A stretch of 64,000 nucleotides of DNA from an uncultured Bacteroides sp. (GCA_900542985.1 UQPQ01000002.1:31755-95754), one strand, 5' to 3'; numbered from the stretch's first letter, positions 35,774 to 45,384 are shown. Notes: generated from the sequence alone by a model not told the origin. Numbers and translations are program-made.

Positions 35774-38269
35774 TTATTCGTAAATCAGTTCTATGTTATC
35801 AATATAAAGTTGGCTACCTACATATTCTCCATCACTTAAATTACCAAATTTAGGATAAGATAAGTTAGTTTCATTCGAAACCAGACAATCCGGATTAGCC
35901 GAAGAGCGGAAAATAACAGAAATAGATGCAGCTTTCTTCACTATACCATAAGTCAACGGTACGACTTCTTTAGTATATTCCGATACATTTCCACTCCGAG
36001 TTATTCTTTGAGAAGCAATGTTTTGTCCTTCTGCATCTTTCACCTCTATCTGCACTTCCCAATAGTCTGCTTCATTCTTAGGAACATACTGATAATAGAA
36101 AGCAAGTCCTGTAGGTCTCGATGTAAAATCATATCCATATATTGGAGTATGGGTAGACACATCATAACTACCCAAATACAATTCTCCCGGAGTTACATTC
36201 TGACTATCTCTACCATCAGCCTGATTATCATGTCCCCATCCAACGGTACGAATCAATGCAGCATAGCTTCCTTCGTAATGATTATCTGTTCTCAACGTAC
36301 CGGAGTTGGTAGTATAGCAACATCCCACATAAGGGAAGGTAGGGAATCCCAAAAAGGTAGAAGGAGTAGCACCATATTGTGTGGTTGTCTGGTTCACAGT
36401 ACTCCAACCTTTTGAAGTATTAATACTTTCATTCCATGGATACCACTTATTCCAATATACTTTACTGTTTCCAGATAAATCTGTACCATCTTCTGCAATT
36501 TTATTAGAGAACCACTCTTCCATTCCGGCGTTAGGCAACTGTGTTGCCTGTTCTGTAGTAATCTCTAATTCATTGGAATATAAACCTTGGGTATGTGCAG
36601 CACGAATAGTATAAGTAGCTCCTGCTGACAATCCCTTAAGAGTAAATTGATTCATTCCATTCAATGAGACATTATCCCATTTTGTCCACACACCGTCCTT
36701 TTTATACTGAAATTCAACGGTCTCTGCCGATATTTCCAGAGACTGAGTCAAATCGGTAACTTGCATATCCACTTTAGTAGCCCACACATCTGCCTTACCG
36801 TTTTTCAATGAAACCTGAAGTGTAGGAGCTTCTACAGAAATTATACGTTCTATAGCTTTCGCACCATATGCAGCCTTAAACTTCACTCCATTCTCTGTAT
36901 CAGTCAGCGAATTTGGATATGTCAAAGTCACTATATACTGATTATCACCATCCGGCTGTACAGAAACATGAGCAAAATCGAAAGGCTTATATATTCCATT
37001 TTCATCGTAATAGAACTGTACTTTCGCTACATCTCCTTCCAATGTCAAAGGGAAAGTTATGACAGAACTTCCATAAGGAACCGATGCCGGCAATTGAACA
37101 TCGAAGACAATAAGATGAGTCAATACCTTCAAAACCAAGTCTTCTGAAACCTTTGAATACAGATCTGTTGCTTTCAAAGTAAATACATGTTCTTCATTTT
37201 GTCCACTTACGCAGTACAAATGAGGAATTATATTCTGAAAATCAATTGTCGCTATCTTATCATGATTTGCTCCCAACCCTCTTGTTGCTAGTCCCAATTC
37301 TGCCAACTTCTGCGATTGTTCAGCTGTCAGATTCATTAAATCTACACTTTCAGGCCAACCTTGTGTCTTCAAGGCTTCCGACTGAGTAATTAATTCACAT
37401 CTAGCTAAACCTGCCGGTGCATTTAGATAAGCTTCCAGTTTTTCTGAAACACTTCCATACTCACTCACTTCTATAGCTGTTCCCGAAGAGAAGCCATAAG
37501 GTGTAAAAACAGGAGGAGCCGCACTTAAAGCCTCATCCGATATATTTATATCTACATTTTCTTCAGACAATGGATTATCATTAAAGATAATTTTTAGTGA
37601 AGCTGTAGAAGCATCTACATCCATCGTCAACCGATACTCATGCTTTACTTCGGCTGTAAAGTTCTTAGGATTCAATGTAATCTTTTGAGAATTTCCCTGA
37701 CGAGTTACTTCCAAATACACACTCAAATCACCTGGAACAAAATAAGCCCCTCGAATTTCATCAGACAAATAGCTTACCTTATTTCCCTTAGAAGTATTAA
37801 TATATGCGCTATAAGAAGAAAAATACGTCTGAAAATCTTCTGTATATGTAATTGATACTTTAGCTTTGTTGATAGAACAAAGAATAGAAGCATCGGTTAC
37901 TTCATTTTTTTTCACATCTACAGTGGTACTACCCAAATAGCTCAATGCATCAAATCCTTCAGTATCAGCATTCCCATACGATGCTGTTACCGTATAAGTT
38001 CCTACATCAACTATTACCGGTTCAAAGTCGGCAAAACGATCCCATGACGAAGAAAAGTCTTCATCTTCGGAAACAATGCTCAAACTAAAATCATTTACAT
38101 CCGGGGTCTCACCACTTACACTGCCTCTTGACTGCTCTCCCAGTAGACTTTGGTCAGCACTCATACTTACACTAATACGCCCTTTCACAGAACTTGCCGT
38201 CTCCTCTTTCGCACAAGAAAATAATCCAAGTAATAGTAAGGACATCAATCCACAATAAGCTTTTTTCAT
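35774..38269 (-). CDS. DUF4493-PCMD lipoprotein, largest member of the operon
   Basis: 831 residues with lipobox LFSC. In order: a DUF4493 domain (about 28-240: GRISVSMSADQSL, GTYTVTASYGNADTEGFDAL, CSINKAKVSITYTEDF), two or three Ig-like beta domains (about 250-520), a fibronectin-III-like unit (LSAGATYTIRAAHTQGLYSN), and a C-terminal PCMD domain (about 600-831) with PGELYLGSYD, YGYDFTSRPTGLAFYYQY and GSQLYIDNIELIYE. It is the first gene of the six-gene operon. The PCMD domain has tryptophan-rich inserts (WNKWYPWNES), which could bind sugars; that is an inference. Confidence 0.82.
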   Translation of the reverse strand: MKKAYCGLMSLLLLGLFSCAKEETASSVKGRISVSMSADQSLLGEQSRGSVSGETPDVNDFSLSIVSEDEDFSSSWDRFADFEPVIVDVGTYTVTASYGNADTEGFDALSYLGSTTVDVKKNEVTDASILCSINKAKVSITYTEDFQTYFSSYSAYINTSKGNKVSYLSDEIRGAYFVPGDLSVYLEVTRQGNSQKITLNPKNFTAEVKHEYRLTMDVDASTASLKIIFNDNPLSEENVDINISDEALSAAPPVFTPYGFSSGTAIEVSEYGSVSEKLEAYLNAPAGLARCELITQSEALKTQGWPESVDLMNLTAEQSQKLAELGLATRGLGANHDKIATIDFQNIIPHLYCVSGQNEEHVFTLKATDLYSKVSEDLVLKVLTHLIVFDVQLPASVPYGSSVITFPLTLEGDVAKVQFYYDENGIYKPFDFAHVSVQPDGDNQYIVTLTYPNSLTDTENGVKFKAAYGAKAIERIISVEAPTLQVSLKNGKADVWATKVDMQVTDLTQSLEISAETVEFQYKKDGVWTKWDNVSLNGMNQFTLKGLSAGATYTIRAAHTQGLYSNELEITTEQATQLPNAGMEEWFSNKIAEDGTDLSGNSKVYWNKWYPWNESINTSKGWSTVNQTTTQYGATPSTFLGFPTFPYVGCCYTTNSGTLRTDNHYEGSYAALIRTVGWGHDNQADGRDSQNVTPGELYLGSYDVSTHTPIYGYDFTSRPTGLAFYYQYVPKNEADYWEVQIEVKDAEGQNIASQRITRSGNVSEYTKEVVPLTYGIVKKAASISVIFRSSANPDCLVSNETNLSYPKFGNLSDGEYVGSQLYIDNIELIYE

Positions 38270-38917
38270 TTTATTTTTTCCCTATACAAACTATAGAATA
38301 TTCCATTTGCAAAGAAACAGACATTCACAAAAGCAGGAAAGGTCTAATTTTTCTTTTTTTGTTCTAATTTTCATTTTTCATTCCTTCTCAATTACATAAT
38401 TCTGCAAATTTCACAATATTATTAATCAAATAAATATTCTTTCTTTAAGATTTTAATAGTTCGCAAAGAAAAAGATACCCCCAAACATCAATAATAATAT
38501 ATTATATATCTGGTTTTACTTACACAGACCATATATGAATTTATTTTATCAGACTGCATAAAAAGCATTTTTCTGTTTACCCAAATGGCAAATAAAGAAA
38601 CCGGACTTTACTCATATCAGGAAAGCCCTTAATAGCATAAATATGTATATAAACAGCAGTTTTATCCAAATCCGGAGAAAAGCAGAAATTAGAATTGTCT
38701 TTTTTTTGACAGTTCAACAATGTGGCAGGAATAAAAAGGAAACAATGAATGATAAAAACTTTAACCGACGACGCCGGCTGCACAGTTATCGTTGTTGGCT
38801 ATACGGCCAACGTAGGCGATTGTGCAGCCGACGTCGTCGATTTCAATCAGCAAACAGAATCATACGTTTATATTTATGATAATAAATCTTATCTTGATAC
38901 AGTTTCTCTGTCAAGCA
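38270..38917. other. AT-rich intergenic stretch upstream of the DUF4493/PCMD operon
   Basis: No gene is convincing. It should hold the promoter of the leftward operon, but no perfect minus-strand TAnnTTTG box is visible; the nearest candidates are TTTCTTTG, read leftward at about 38309-38316, and TATAGTTTG with an extra base (38286-38294). The only striking object is the palindromic repeat at 38764-38841. Overlapping frames of 60-80 codons around the repeat are artefacts of its GC-rich sequence. Confidence 0.5.
38764..38841. repeat. Dispersed palindromic repeat, copy 2
   Basis: Outer arms at 38764-38784 and 38821-38841 are 21 nt long and complementary at 19 of 21 positions. The left arm contains CCGACGACGCCGGCTGC. 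Inside is a second hairpin GTTGGCTATACGGCCAAC (38794-38811), nearly the same as the palindrome in copy 1. It lies between the leftward gene ending at 38918 and the start of the DUF4493 operon. Confidence 0.8.
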
Positions 38918-41872
38918 CTATCCTATTTCAACAACACCTATTTTTTTCTTTCCATCCATTTTGACAGACAAAGGCTTATCAAAATGTACCCAGCGTATAA
39001 ACTTAGTTTCTTCTACGGCAGGCATACTGTTCAGAAGTTCCTGATTATACAATCCGTCGTTCATATAGGCATTAATGGTAAAATACCCAACTCCAAACGA
39101 AGTAAGATTCTGGAAAAAGTGAGTTCCCTGACTAGGATCAATACGATAATTTGTCAGTCCTGCTTCTACAATGACACGGGCTGCCGATATATTGGGCCAT
39201 TTCACCGGAATACCCAACCAGGTATCGCTACTTCCCCAACGTCCGGGTCCTACCAGTACATAATGTTTCTCTTCATCCAGAAAACGACGATTCAATTTCT
39301 CTATATCATAAGCTATCAACTGGTTGTTCGAAGCAGAATAGCCCTCCGTTTTCACATAAATCACATCGTGAATATCATCCATCACACCATGTCCTAACGA
39401 ATTCTCACTCTTCAGCAATAAGCGCTCTTCGGGTATCAATGTCAGATCTTCTGTTAAATTCGCCTTCATATCTACCATCGGACGAATTTGTAACAAATAG
39501 AACGTTCCTGATTTGGTACGAGCATCCAAATTAACTGCAAATTCAATCTCTACCGGACGGCGCATCTCTCCCTGTCCATACTTCTGTACCAACTGAAGAA
39601 TACGAGCCAACGGGAAGACATCATGTTGCAATATATTGGCAAAAGTAATCAGTTTACGGCCACCCGGATAGATACCATCGCGTATTACCATATCGTAAGG
39701 GTCGTAAGTAGAAGCTATATAATTGAGAGAGCCATCGTTCTCTGCCTCTTTTACCGGAAGTTTTAACAGATTAAATCCATCGTCGAGCGAAAAATTATTA
39801 CCTGTATTTTCCAGATCAAGTGCATAAAAACGTGTCTGTGTTTCACGTAATGCCATTTCCATTTCACTTGTCTGCAGCACCTTGTCCGGATGATAAGGAC
39901 ATACGCGAAGAGTCAAACCGCCATCTACGATATATTTACCTAATCCCAATGCCAGACTCACTGTACCTTCTTCTGCCTGTTCATCGTTTATCGGATAATA
40001 ATTAATGGAACGAGCCACACCTGAAATTGAAGGATAATAACGGCTGCCATACTGTGTTCCGACTACCTCCTGCAAGATTACAGCCATTTTTTCCTGGTCA
40101 ATTACATTCCGTGTAGCCTGCATATAAGCTTTACTATCTTTATAATAGACGGATGCATATACCCCCTTAATGGCATCACTTAACATACGAAGCATTTCAT
40201 ACTTATCTTCCAGATAAGGTATCATATAAGTGGAATAAATGCCAGCAAAAGGTTGGTAATGCGAATCTTCCAACAAGCTGGACGAGCGGATGGCAATTGG
40301 CGCCTTTACAACCTCAAAGAACGCAAAAAAGTCCTCTACCAATCTGTCCGGCAGCTTTGCACGGAGAAAAGCGCGAAGAATGGTTTCATCGTCTGCATCA
40401 CTCAAGGCCAGCTGGTACAGATTGTTCATATCCATAAATTCATCGAAAATATCCGTACACAGTACCACCGTTTTCGGAATAACTACCGTTGCATTTTCAA
40501 ATTCCTCGAATTCGGCATGACGCTTCACCATATTATCAATGAAGGCAAGTCCTCTTCCTTTTCCTCCTAATGAGCCGTCGCCAATACGCGCAAAATTGGA
40601 ATAACGGTCGAAACGGTCACGCTGGAATACAGCCACAACTCCCTGATTCTTCATCTTCCGGTATTTCACAATCGCTTCAAAGATGATTTTACGATGTGCA
40701 TCAATATCTTGTAAAGATTCCCAAGTAACCTGTTTCAAAAATTCAGCTACAGGAAAGATTGCTCTTGAATACAACCAGCGCGATACATGATTACGAGTAA
40801 TATGATATAATAAGGAGTCAGCAGGAATAGAATAGATGACATTCTGAAGTTCTTTCAGATTATGTACCCGTACTACTTCTTCCATGGTTTGGGGATTTAA
40901 GAAAATAAAATCACCAAAACCGAAGCTTGCAGACACGGCTTCCCTCAAATCGACATCCATTTTCTTCGAATTCTTATCGATAAACTGCACATCCAATTCA
41001 TTGGCATAGCTTCTGTTTTCTTCTTCTGCCGACTGTAGGATAAGAGGTACAAAAGGATCGTAGCGACGGATTTCTGTCAACAGTTTGACACCAGCCAACG
41101 GGTCGTCCACTCCTTCATGCGGGAATCGGGCATCCGATATGATACCCAACGTATTGTTACTGTATTTTTTATAGAGCCCCATCGCTTCCTCGTAAGAACG
41201 GGCCAACACAATCTTAGGACGTCCACGCATACGAAGTGTACGCTGATGTTCGTTCAAGGCTTCGGTTGCAAATTCCTGACTTTGGCGGAGTACGAACTTA
41301 TAAAGATTGGGAAGGACGGATGAGTAAAAACGAATAGAGTCCTCCACTAACATGATCATCTGGACTCCTACCTCCTTGATATCATGTTCCAGATTCATTT
41401 TATCTTCAATCAGCTTGATGATGGATACCAACAAATCTGTATTTCCCAACCAGCAAAATACATATTCGAAAATACTTAAATCTTCGCTTGCCATACGCTG
41501 GGTAATGCCATGCGAAAATGGAGTCAGAACGACAAGTGGAATTTTAGGATACTTCTCCTTTATCTGTCTGGCAATATCAAAAGTATCACTATTATCCGAG
41601 CCCGGCATACAAATAACCAAATCAAACATCGTTATTCCCAACTGCTTCCAAGCATCTTCCTCTGTCGACACTTGAGTAAAACGGGGAGGATATCGAAGAC
41701 TGAGATTCATGTATTCTATAAAAATCTTTTCATCGATACGTCCATCATCCTCCAACATAAATGCATCATAGGGGTTTGCCACCAACAAAACATTGAATAT
41801 GCGTTTTGTCATTAAGTTCACAAACTGTGTATCTTTAAAATAAAGCTGGTTTAATTTTAATTTGCTAAGCAT
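38918..41872 (-). CDS. Two receiver-like domains fused to a PPDK/PEP-synthase-type ATP-grasp domain
   Basis: 984 residues from MLSKLKLNQLYFKD. A start at 41935 is rejected because the -7 box at 41905-41912 lies between the two. The N-terminus has a receiver-like domain (FNVLLVANPYDAF, then FDLVICMPGSDNSD) and a second one that keeps the acidic pair and likely phospho-acceptor (IMLVEDSIRFYSS, then GIISDARFPHEG, FIDKNSK). The C-terminal 600 residues match the pyruvate-phosphate dikinase N-terminal (ATP/pyruvate-binding) domain: SLGGKGRGLAFIDNM, PIAIRSSSLLEDSHYQPFAG, LLQIRPMVD. The phosphohistidine swivel and the PEP-binding barrel are absent. It may be a signal-controlled phosphotransferase. 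The partner is unknown. Confidence 0.85.
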   Translation of the reverse strand: MLSKLKLNQLYFKDTQFVNLMTKRIFNVLLVANPYDAFMLEDDGRIDEKIFIEYMNLSLRYPPRFTQVSTEEDAWKQLGITMFDLVICMPGSDNSDTFDIARQIKEKYPKIPLVVLTPFSHGITQRMASEDLSIFEYVFCWLGNTDLLVSIIKLIEDKMNLEHDIKEVGVQMIMLVEDSIRFYSSVLPNLYKFVLRQSQEFATEALNEHQRTLRMRGRPKIVLARSYEEAMGLYKKYSNNTLGIISDARFPHEGVDDPLAGVKLLTEIRRYDPFVPLILQSAEEENRSYANELDVQFIDKNSKKMDVDLREAVSASFGFGDFIFLNPQTMEEVVRVHNLKELQNVIYSIPADSLLYHITRNHVSRWLYSRAIFPVAEFLKQVTWESLQDIDAHRKIIFEAIVKYRKMKNQGVVAVFQRDRFDRYSNFARIGDGSLGGKGRGLAFIDNMVKRHAEFEEFENATVVIPKTVVLCTDIFDEFMDMNNLYQLALSDADDETILRAFLRAKLPDRLVEDFFAFFEVVKAPIAIRSSSLLEDSHYQPFAGIYSTYMIPYLEDKYEMLRMLSDAIKGVYASVYYKDSKAYMQATRNVIDQEKMAVILQEVVGTQYGSRYYPSISGVARSINYYPINDEQAEEGTVSLALGLGKYIVDGGLTLRVCPYHPDKVLQTSEMEMALRETQTRFYALDLENTGNNFSLDDGFNLLKLPVKEAENDGSLNYIASTYDPYDMVIRDGIYPGGRKLITFANILQHDVFPLARILQLVQKYGQGEMRRPVEIEFAVNLDARTKSGTFYLLQIRPMVDMKANLTEDLTLIPEERLLLKSENSLGHGVMDDIHDVIYVKTEGYSASNNQLIAYDIEKLNRRFLDEEKHYVLVGPGRWGSSDTWLGIPVKWPNISAARVIVEAGLTNYRIDPSQGTHFFQNLTSFGVGYFTINAYMNDGLYNQELLNSMPAVEETKFIRWVHFDKPLSVKMDGKKKIGVVEIG

Positions 41873-41904
41873 AGTACACTCTGATTTAGACTCTATTCTG
41901 CTAA

Positions 41905-41912
41905 CAAATCTA
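41905..41912 (-). promoter_or_regulatory. -7 box of the receiver/ATP-grasp gene
   Basis: CAAATCTA on the plus strand is TAGATTTG on the minus strand, 32 nt before the ATG at 41872. It supports that start over the longer frame. Confidence 0.5.
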
Positions 41913-42060
41913 CATAATTCTCCCGATTCATACAACCTATGACTCAGACTTTCATCGTTATCGAATACTTTTAATCACTCGCCGCTCGATTTCATAGATG
42001 ACAACAAGATGTCATTAATAACTTTTTATTGTTATAAACGAGAAAAAGAGTGAAAAACAT

Positions 42061-42090
42061 TTTGAAGATATACAGAAAAGCATATCTTTG
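42061..42090 (+). promoter_or_regulatory. Promoter of the second glutamate dehydrogenase gene
   Basis: TTTG (42061-42064), an 18-nt spacer, then TATCTTTG (42083-42090). This is the best full match to the Bacteroides -33/-7 consensus in the window, 45 nt before the ATG. Confidence 0.75.
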
Positions 42091-42135
42091 CAGATATAAA
42101 AGATTTCTTTTTGTCAGACCTTAAACTATATAATT

Positions 42136-43473
42136 ATGGATATCAATCAAATTATGGCTTCTTTGGAAGCTAAACATCCAGGTGAATCTGAGTACTTGCA
42201 AGCAGTAAGAGAAGTTTTGCTTTCCATTCAAGATGTATACAACCAACATCCGGAATTCGAAAAAGCTTCGCTGATTGAACGCCTTGTCGAACCAGACCGT
42301 ATCATCACATTCCGTGTTCCTTGGGTAGATGACAAAGGAAAAGTACAAGTCAATTTAGGTTATCGTGTGCAATTCAACAATGCGATTGGCCCATACAAAG
42401 GTGGTATCCGTTTTCACGCTTCTGTAAACCTTTCTATCCTAAAATTTTTAGGATTTGAACAAACTTTCAAAAACGCCCTTACTACATTACCAATGGGAGG
42501 AGGAAAAGGTGGTTCCGACTTCTCTCCTCGTGGTAAAAGCGATGCAGAAGTGATGCGCTTCTGTCAGGCCTTTATGCTGGAATTGTGGCGTCATGTAGGT
42601 CCGAACATGGATGTCCCAGCAGGAGACATTGGTGTAGGTGGACGTGAAGTGGGCTACATGTTTGGTATGTATAAAAAACTGACTCATGAATTTACCGGAA
42701 CATTTACCGGAAAAGGGTTGGAGTTTGGTGGTTCACTTATCCGTCCGGAAGCTACCGGATTCGGAGGTCTGTACTTCGTGAAACATATGCTCGACAAGAA
42801 AAATATCGATATAAAAGGTAAAACTGTAGCAATCTCTGGTTTTGGAAACGTAGCATGGGGAGCAGCAACAAAAGCAACTCAACTGGGTGCCAAAGTGGTG
42901 ACAATCTCCGGACCGGATGGATACATATACGATCCGGATGGTATCAGTGGAGAAAAAATCGACTATATGCTTGAATTACGTGCTTCAGGCAACGACATCG
43001 TAGCTCCGTATGCGGAACGTTATCCTAACGCAACATTTGTAGAAGGACGCCGCCCATGGGAAGTAAAAGTAGATATAGCGCTTCCTTGTGCAACTCAGAA
43101 TGAACTAAATGGTGAAGATGCACGTCATCTGATAGACAATCAGGTTCTCTGTGTCGGTGAAATATCCAACATGGGTTGTACTCCTGAAGCTATAGACTCC
43201 TTCATTGAACATAAAATTATGTATGCTCCTGGCAAGGCTGTAAATGCAGGAGGTGTAGCGACTTCCGGACTGGAAATGAGCCAGAATGCAATGCATTTAA
43301 GTTGGAGTGCACAGGAAGTAGACGAAAAACTACATCAAATCATGCATAATATTCATGAACAATGTGTGAAATACGGAACAGAAACTGATGGTTACATAAA
43401 TTATGTAAAAGGAGCAAACATTGCAGGTTTCATGAAAGTAGCCCATGCAATGATGGCTCAAGGAATTGTGTAA
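42136..43473 (+). CDS. gdhB: Glutamate dehydrogenase, NAD-type coenzyme site
   Basis: 445 residues, colinear with the enzyme at 22783 and sharing GPYKGGIRFH, LPMGGGKGGSDF and PAGDIGVGGREVG. The coenzyme site differs: ISGFGNVAWGAATKATQLG followed by ISGPDGYIYD. The Phe and Pro correspond to the residues that favour NAD in the Clostridium symbiosum enzyme, where changing both to Ser is known to move preference to NADP. A role in glutamate breakdown or peptide-dependent growth is therefore likely. It has a strong promoter and a good terminator, so it is monocistronic. The symbol follows the Bacteroides naming for an NADH enzyme and is tentative. Confidence 0.92.
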   Translation: MDINQIMASLEAKHPGESEYLQAVREVLLSIQDVYNQHPEFEKASLIERLVEPDRIITFRVPWVDDKGKVQVNLGYRVQFNNAIGPYKGGIRFHASVNLSILKFLGFEQTFKNALTTLPMGGGKGGSDFSPRGKSDAEVMRFCQAFMLELWRHVGPNMDVPAGDIGVGGREVGYMFGMYKKLTHEFTGTFTGKGLEFGGSLIRPEATGFGGLYFVKHMLDKKNIDIKGKTVAISGFGNVAWGAATKATQLGAKVVTISGPDGYIYDPDGISGEKIDYMLELRASGNDIVAPYAERYPNATFVEGRRPWEVKVDIALPCATQNELNGEDARHLIDNQVLCVGEISNMGCTPEAIDSFIEHKIMYAPGKAVNAGGVATSGLEMSQNAMHLSWSAQEVDEKLHQIMHNIHEQCVKYGTETDGYINYVKGANIAGFMKVAHAMMAQGIV

Positions 43474-43512
43474 CAATAAAATATCTCGTTTAGTTGTATT
43501 TGTATTGTAAGC

Positions 43513-43550
43513 AACGTTGCTTGCCTGTGACAGGTGGGCAACGTTTTTTA
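43513..43550 (+). terminator. Terminator after the second glutamate dehydrogenase gene
   Basis: AACGTTGCTTGCCTGT (43513-43528) pairs with ACAGGTGGGCAACGTT (43530-43545) through a continuous stem with three G-U pairs, followed by TTTTTA. Confidence 0.85.
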
Positions 43551-43609
43551 TTGTTTCACTGGTATAATAAAGACAAACCATTGCGTTATATACAGAAAAA
43601 TAGCGCATA

Positions 43610-45334
43610 ATGAAAAAAATATTTATAACACTCCTCTTTTCAATACTTTTTGCTGGTTGCACTACCGAAAGCCCTCATCACTCCAAAGAATATCCAGTCA
43701 TTATACAAGGTAAGTTATGTAACACCTTCTTTTCTGAAAAATCACGTACGGTTTCCTCGGAACAATCTCTTCCTGAACTAAGCACTATTTCATTATTCAG
43801 TTCTGGAGGACTATATGTAGATGGTAGTATATTAACCTATTCAGGTACAAACTGGCAAGGAGAGCTCCCCAAGAAATGGGAGGAAGAAGAAATTCCAGCC
43901 CATATTCTCGCTTATCATCCTCCCGTGTTATCCGATAATCAATCTATCTATAATGAAAAAGAAGAATTACAGGATATTCTTATTGCACAGCAAACTATCC
44001 CCTATGGACAACCTATTCAACTGTCGTTTAATCACTTGTTTTCACAAATTTCATTTTCTGTAAGTCCAGAACTTAATCAAACTTTGGAAAAAATAGAATT
44101 TACTCCCTCTGCGAGTATTTCTCATATAAATCCAGAAACCTCAGAAATTACCTACGATAATCAAATAAAACACACCATCTTTTTTGAACAAAAAGAAGAT
44201 GGCATTTATTCTTTCATTATTCCGCCATACGATAATCTATCTATTGATATCACATTAGTCACCCTCGAAGGACGTATACAAACCACACTTCCCAGCCACT
44301 CTTTTAGCAGTGGATATTCCTACAATTGCCTAATAAAGACAACAGAAGGCAATATTGGTATCTACACCTCCGAAGATTTCATTGCTTTTACGCAATTAAT
44401 CAACGGAAATGAATACAAAGGTCGCAGTCTTGAAGAATTTGGCACAACCCAAAATGGAGTGACAACTTACTATTTACAGAACGATCTGACTTTCAGTGAG
44501 GCACAATGCGCAGAGCTTCTTGACATAGGATGGATTAAGACAGGTGGACATGAACTTGGCTTCAAAGATATATTCGACGGTCAGAACCACACTTTAAGCA
44601 ATATCATATTAAGTACATTTACTTATCGTTTACGCACCGGATTATTTGGCTTCATCGATGAAACCGGAGTGGTAAAAAACTTGCACTTATCACAGATTTC
44701 GTATTCATCGTTAAAAAACAAATGCTCCATGACGGGACTTTTATGTGGGGAAAACAGAGGCCTAATTGATGGTTGCAGAGTCACTAATAGCCTCTTTAAT
44801 ACAACTAAATCTACAACATCAGGAGGCATCGCAGGAATCAACAAAGGATTTATCATCAACTGCTCTGTAGAACAAACGGAATTTTCTTTCGAAGACGGTT
44901 CTTACGGAGGAATCTCAAACATAAATATGAAAGGAATATTGAATTGTTTTACAGAACAATGTTCTTATAAAGAAGCTGCAAATGGAGCAGGAATATGTAA
45001 TGAACAAAGGGACGGAGGATATATAGAAAACTGTTTTACGCATAACAACAATTACCCCAAAGCATATGGTGCTTTAATTTACAAAGGAAATGGAGGACGT
45101 ATTTCAAAAAGTTATCACCCAAATACTGTAAAAGCAATAGGTTCGGGACAAATAGAAAATGAAAATATATTTTCTTATAATCCGACAACTTATATAACTA
45201 CAGATAACAGCCAATCTCTGCTCGATTTATTGAACCAATGGATAGATAATGAAGGTATATCAAAATATCCCAGCCTCTCCTTTTATCATTGGAAACAAGG
45301 AGATAACTCTTTAATTATCCATATCAGACCATAA
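43610..45334 (+). CDS. Fimbrillin-like lipoprotein with GLUG-type repeats
   Basis: 574 residues with lipobox FAGC. The N-terminal 240 residues follow the fimbrillin (Mfa/FimA-like) pattern: KSRTVSSEQSLPELSTISLF, then WEEEEIPAHILAYHPP and a LSFNHLFSQISFSVSP segment. The C-terminal part has an FDGQNHTLSNI motif and repeated units such as TGLLCGENRGLIDGC, SGGIAGINKGFIINC and GAGICNEQRDGGYIENC, which resemble GLUG repeats that build beta-helices in adhesins. It is likely a surface adhesin or pilus-tip-like protein. No anchor or usher-like genes lie beside it. Confidence 0.8.
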   Translation: MKKIFITLLFSILFAGCTTESPHHSKEYPVIIQGKLCNTFFSEKSRTVSSEQSLPELSTISLFSSGGLYVDGSILTYSGTNWQGELPKKWEEEEIPAHILAYHPPVLSDNQSIYNEKEELQDILIAQQTIPYGQPIQLSFNHLFSQISFSVSPELNQTLEKIEFTPSASISHINPETSEITYDNQIKHTIFFEQKEDGIYSFIIPPYDNLSIDITLVTLEGRIQTTLPSHSFSSGYSYNCLIKTTEGNIGIYTSEDFIAFTQLINGNEYKGRSLEEFGTTQNGVTTYYLQNDLTFSEAQCAELLDIGWIKTGGHELGFKDIFDGQNHTLSNIILSTFTYRLRTGLFGFIDETGVVKNLHLSQISYSSLKNKCSMTGLLCGENRGLIDGCRVTNSLFNTTKSTTSGGIAGINKGFIINCSVEQTEFSFEDGSYGGISNINMKGILNCFTEQCSYKEAANGAGICNEQRDGGYIENCFTHNNNYPKAYGALIYKGNGGRISKSYHPNTVKAIGSGQIENENIFSYNPTTYITTDNSQSLLDLLNQWIDNEGISKYPSLSFYHWKQGDNSLIIHIRP

Positions 45335-45384
45335 CAGATAATATTTTTTTAGCAATACATTCTCCCATGTTCACAAATTAGTTG

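Noticed and set aside
38749-38964. Small genes inside the repeat at 38764-38841
   Set aside because: The overlapping short frames arise from the GC-rich repeat in three frames and contain no conserved protein pattern.
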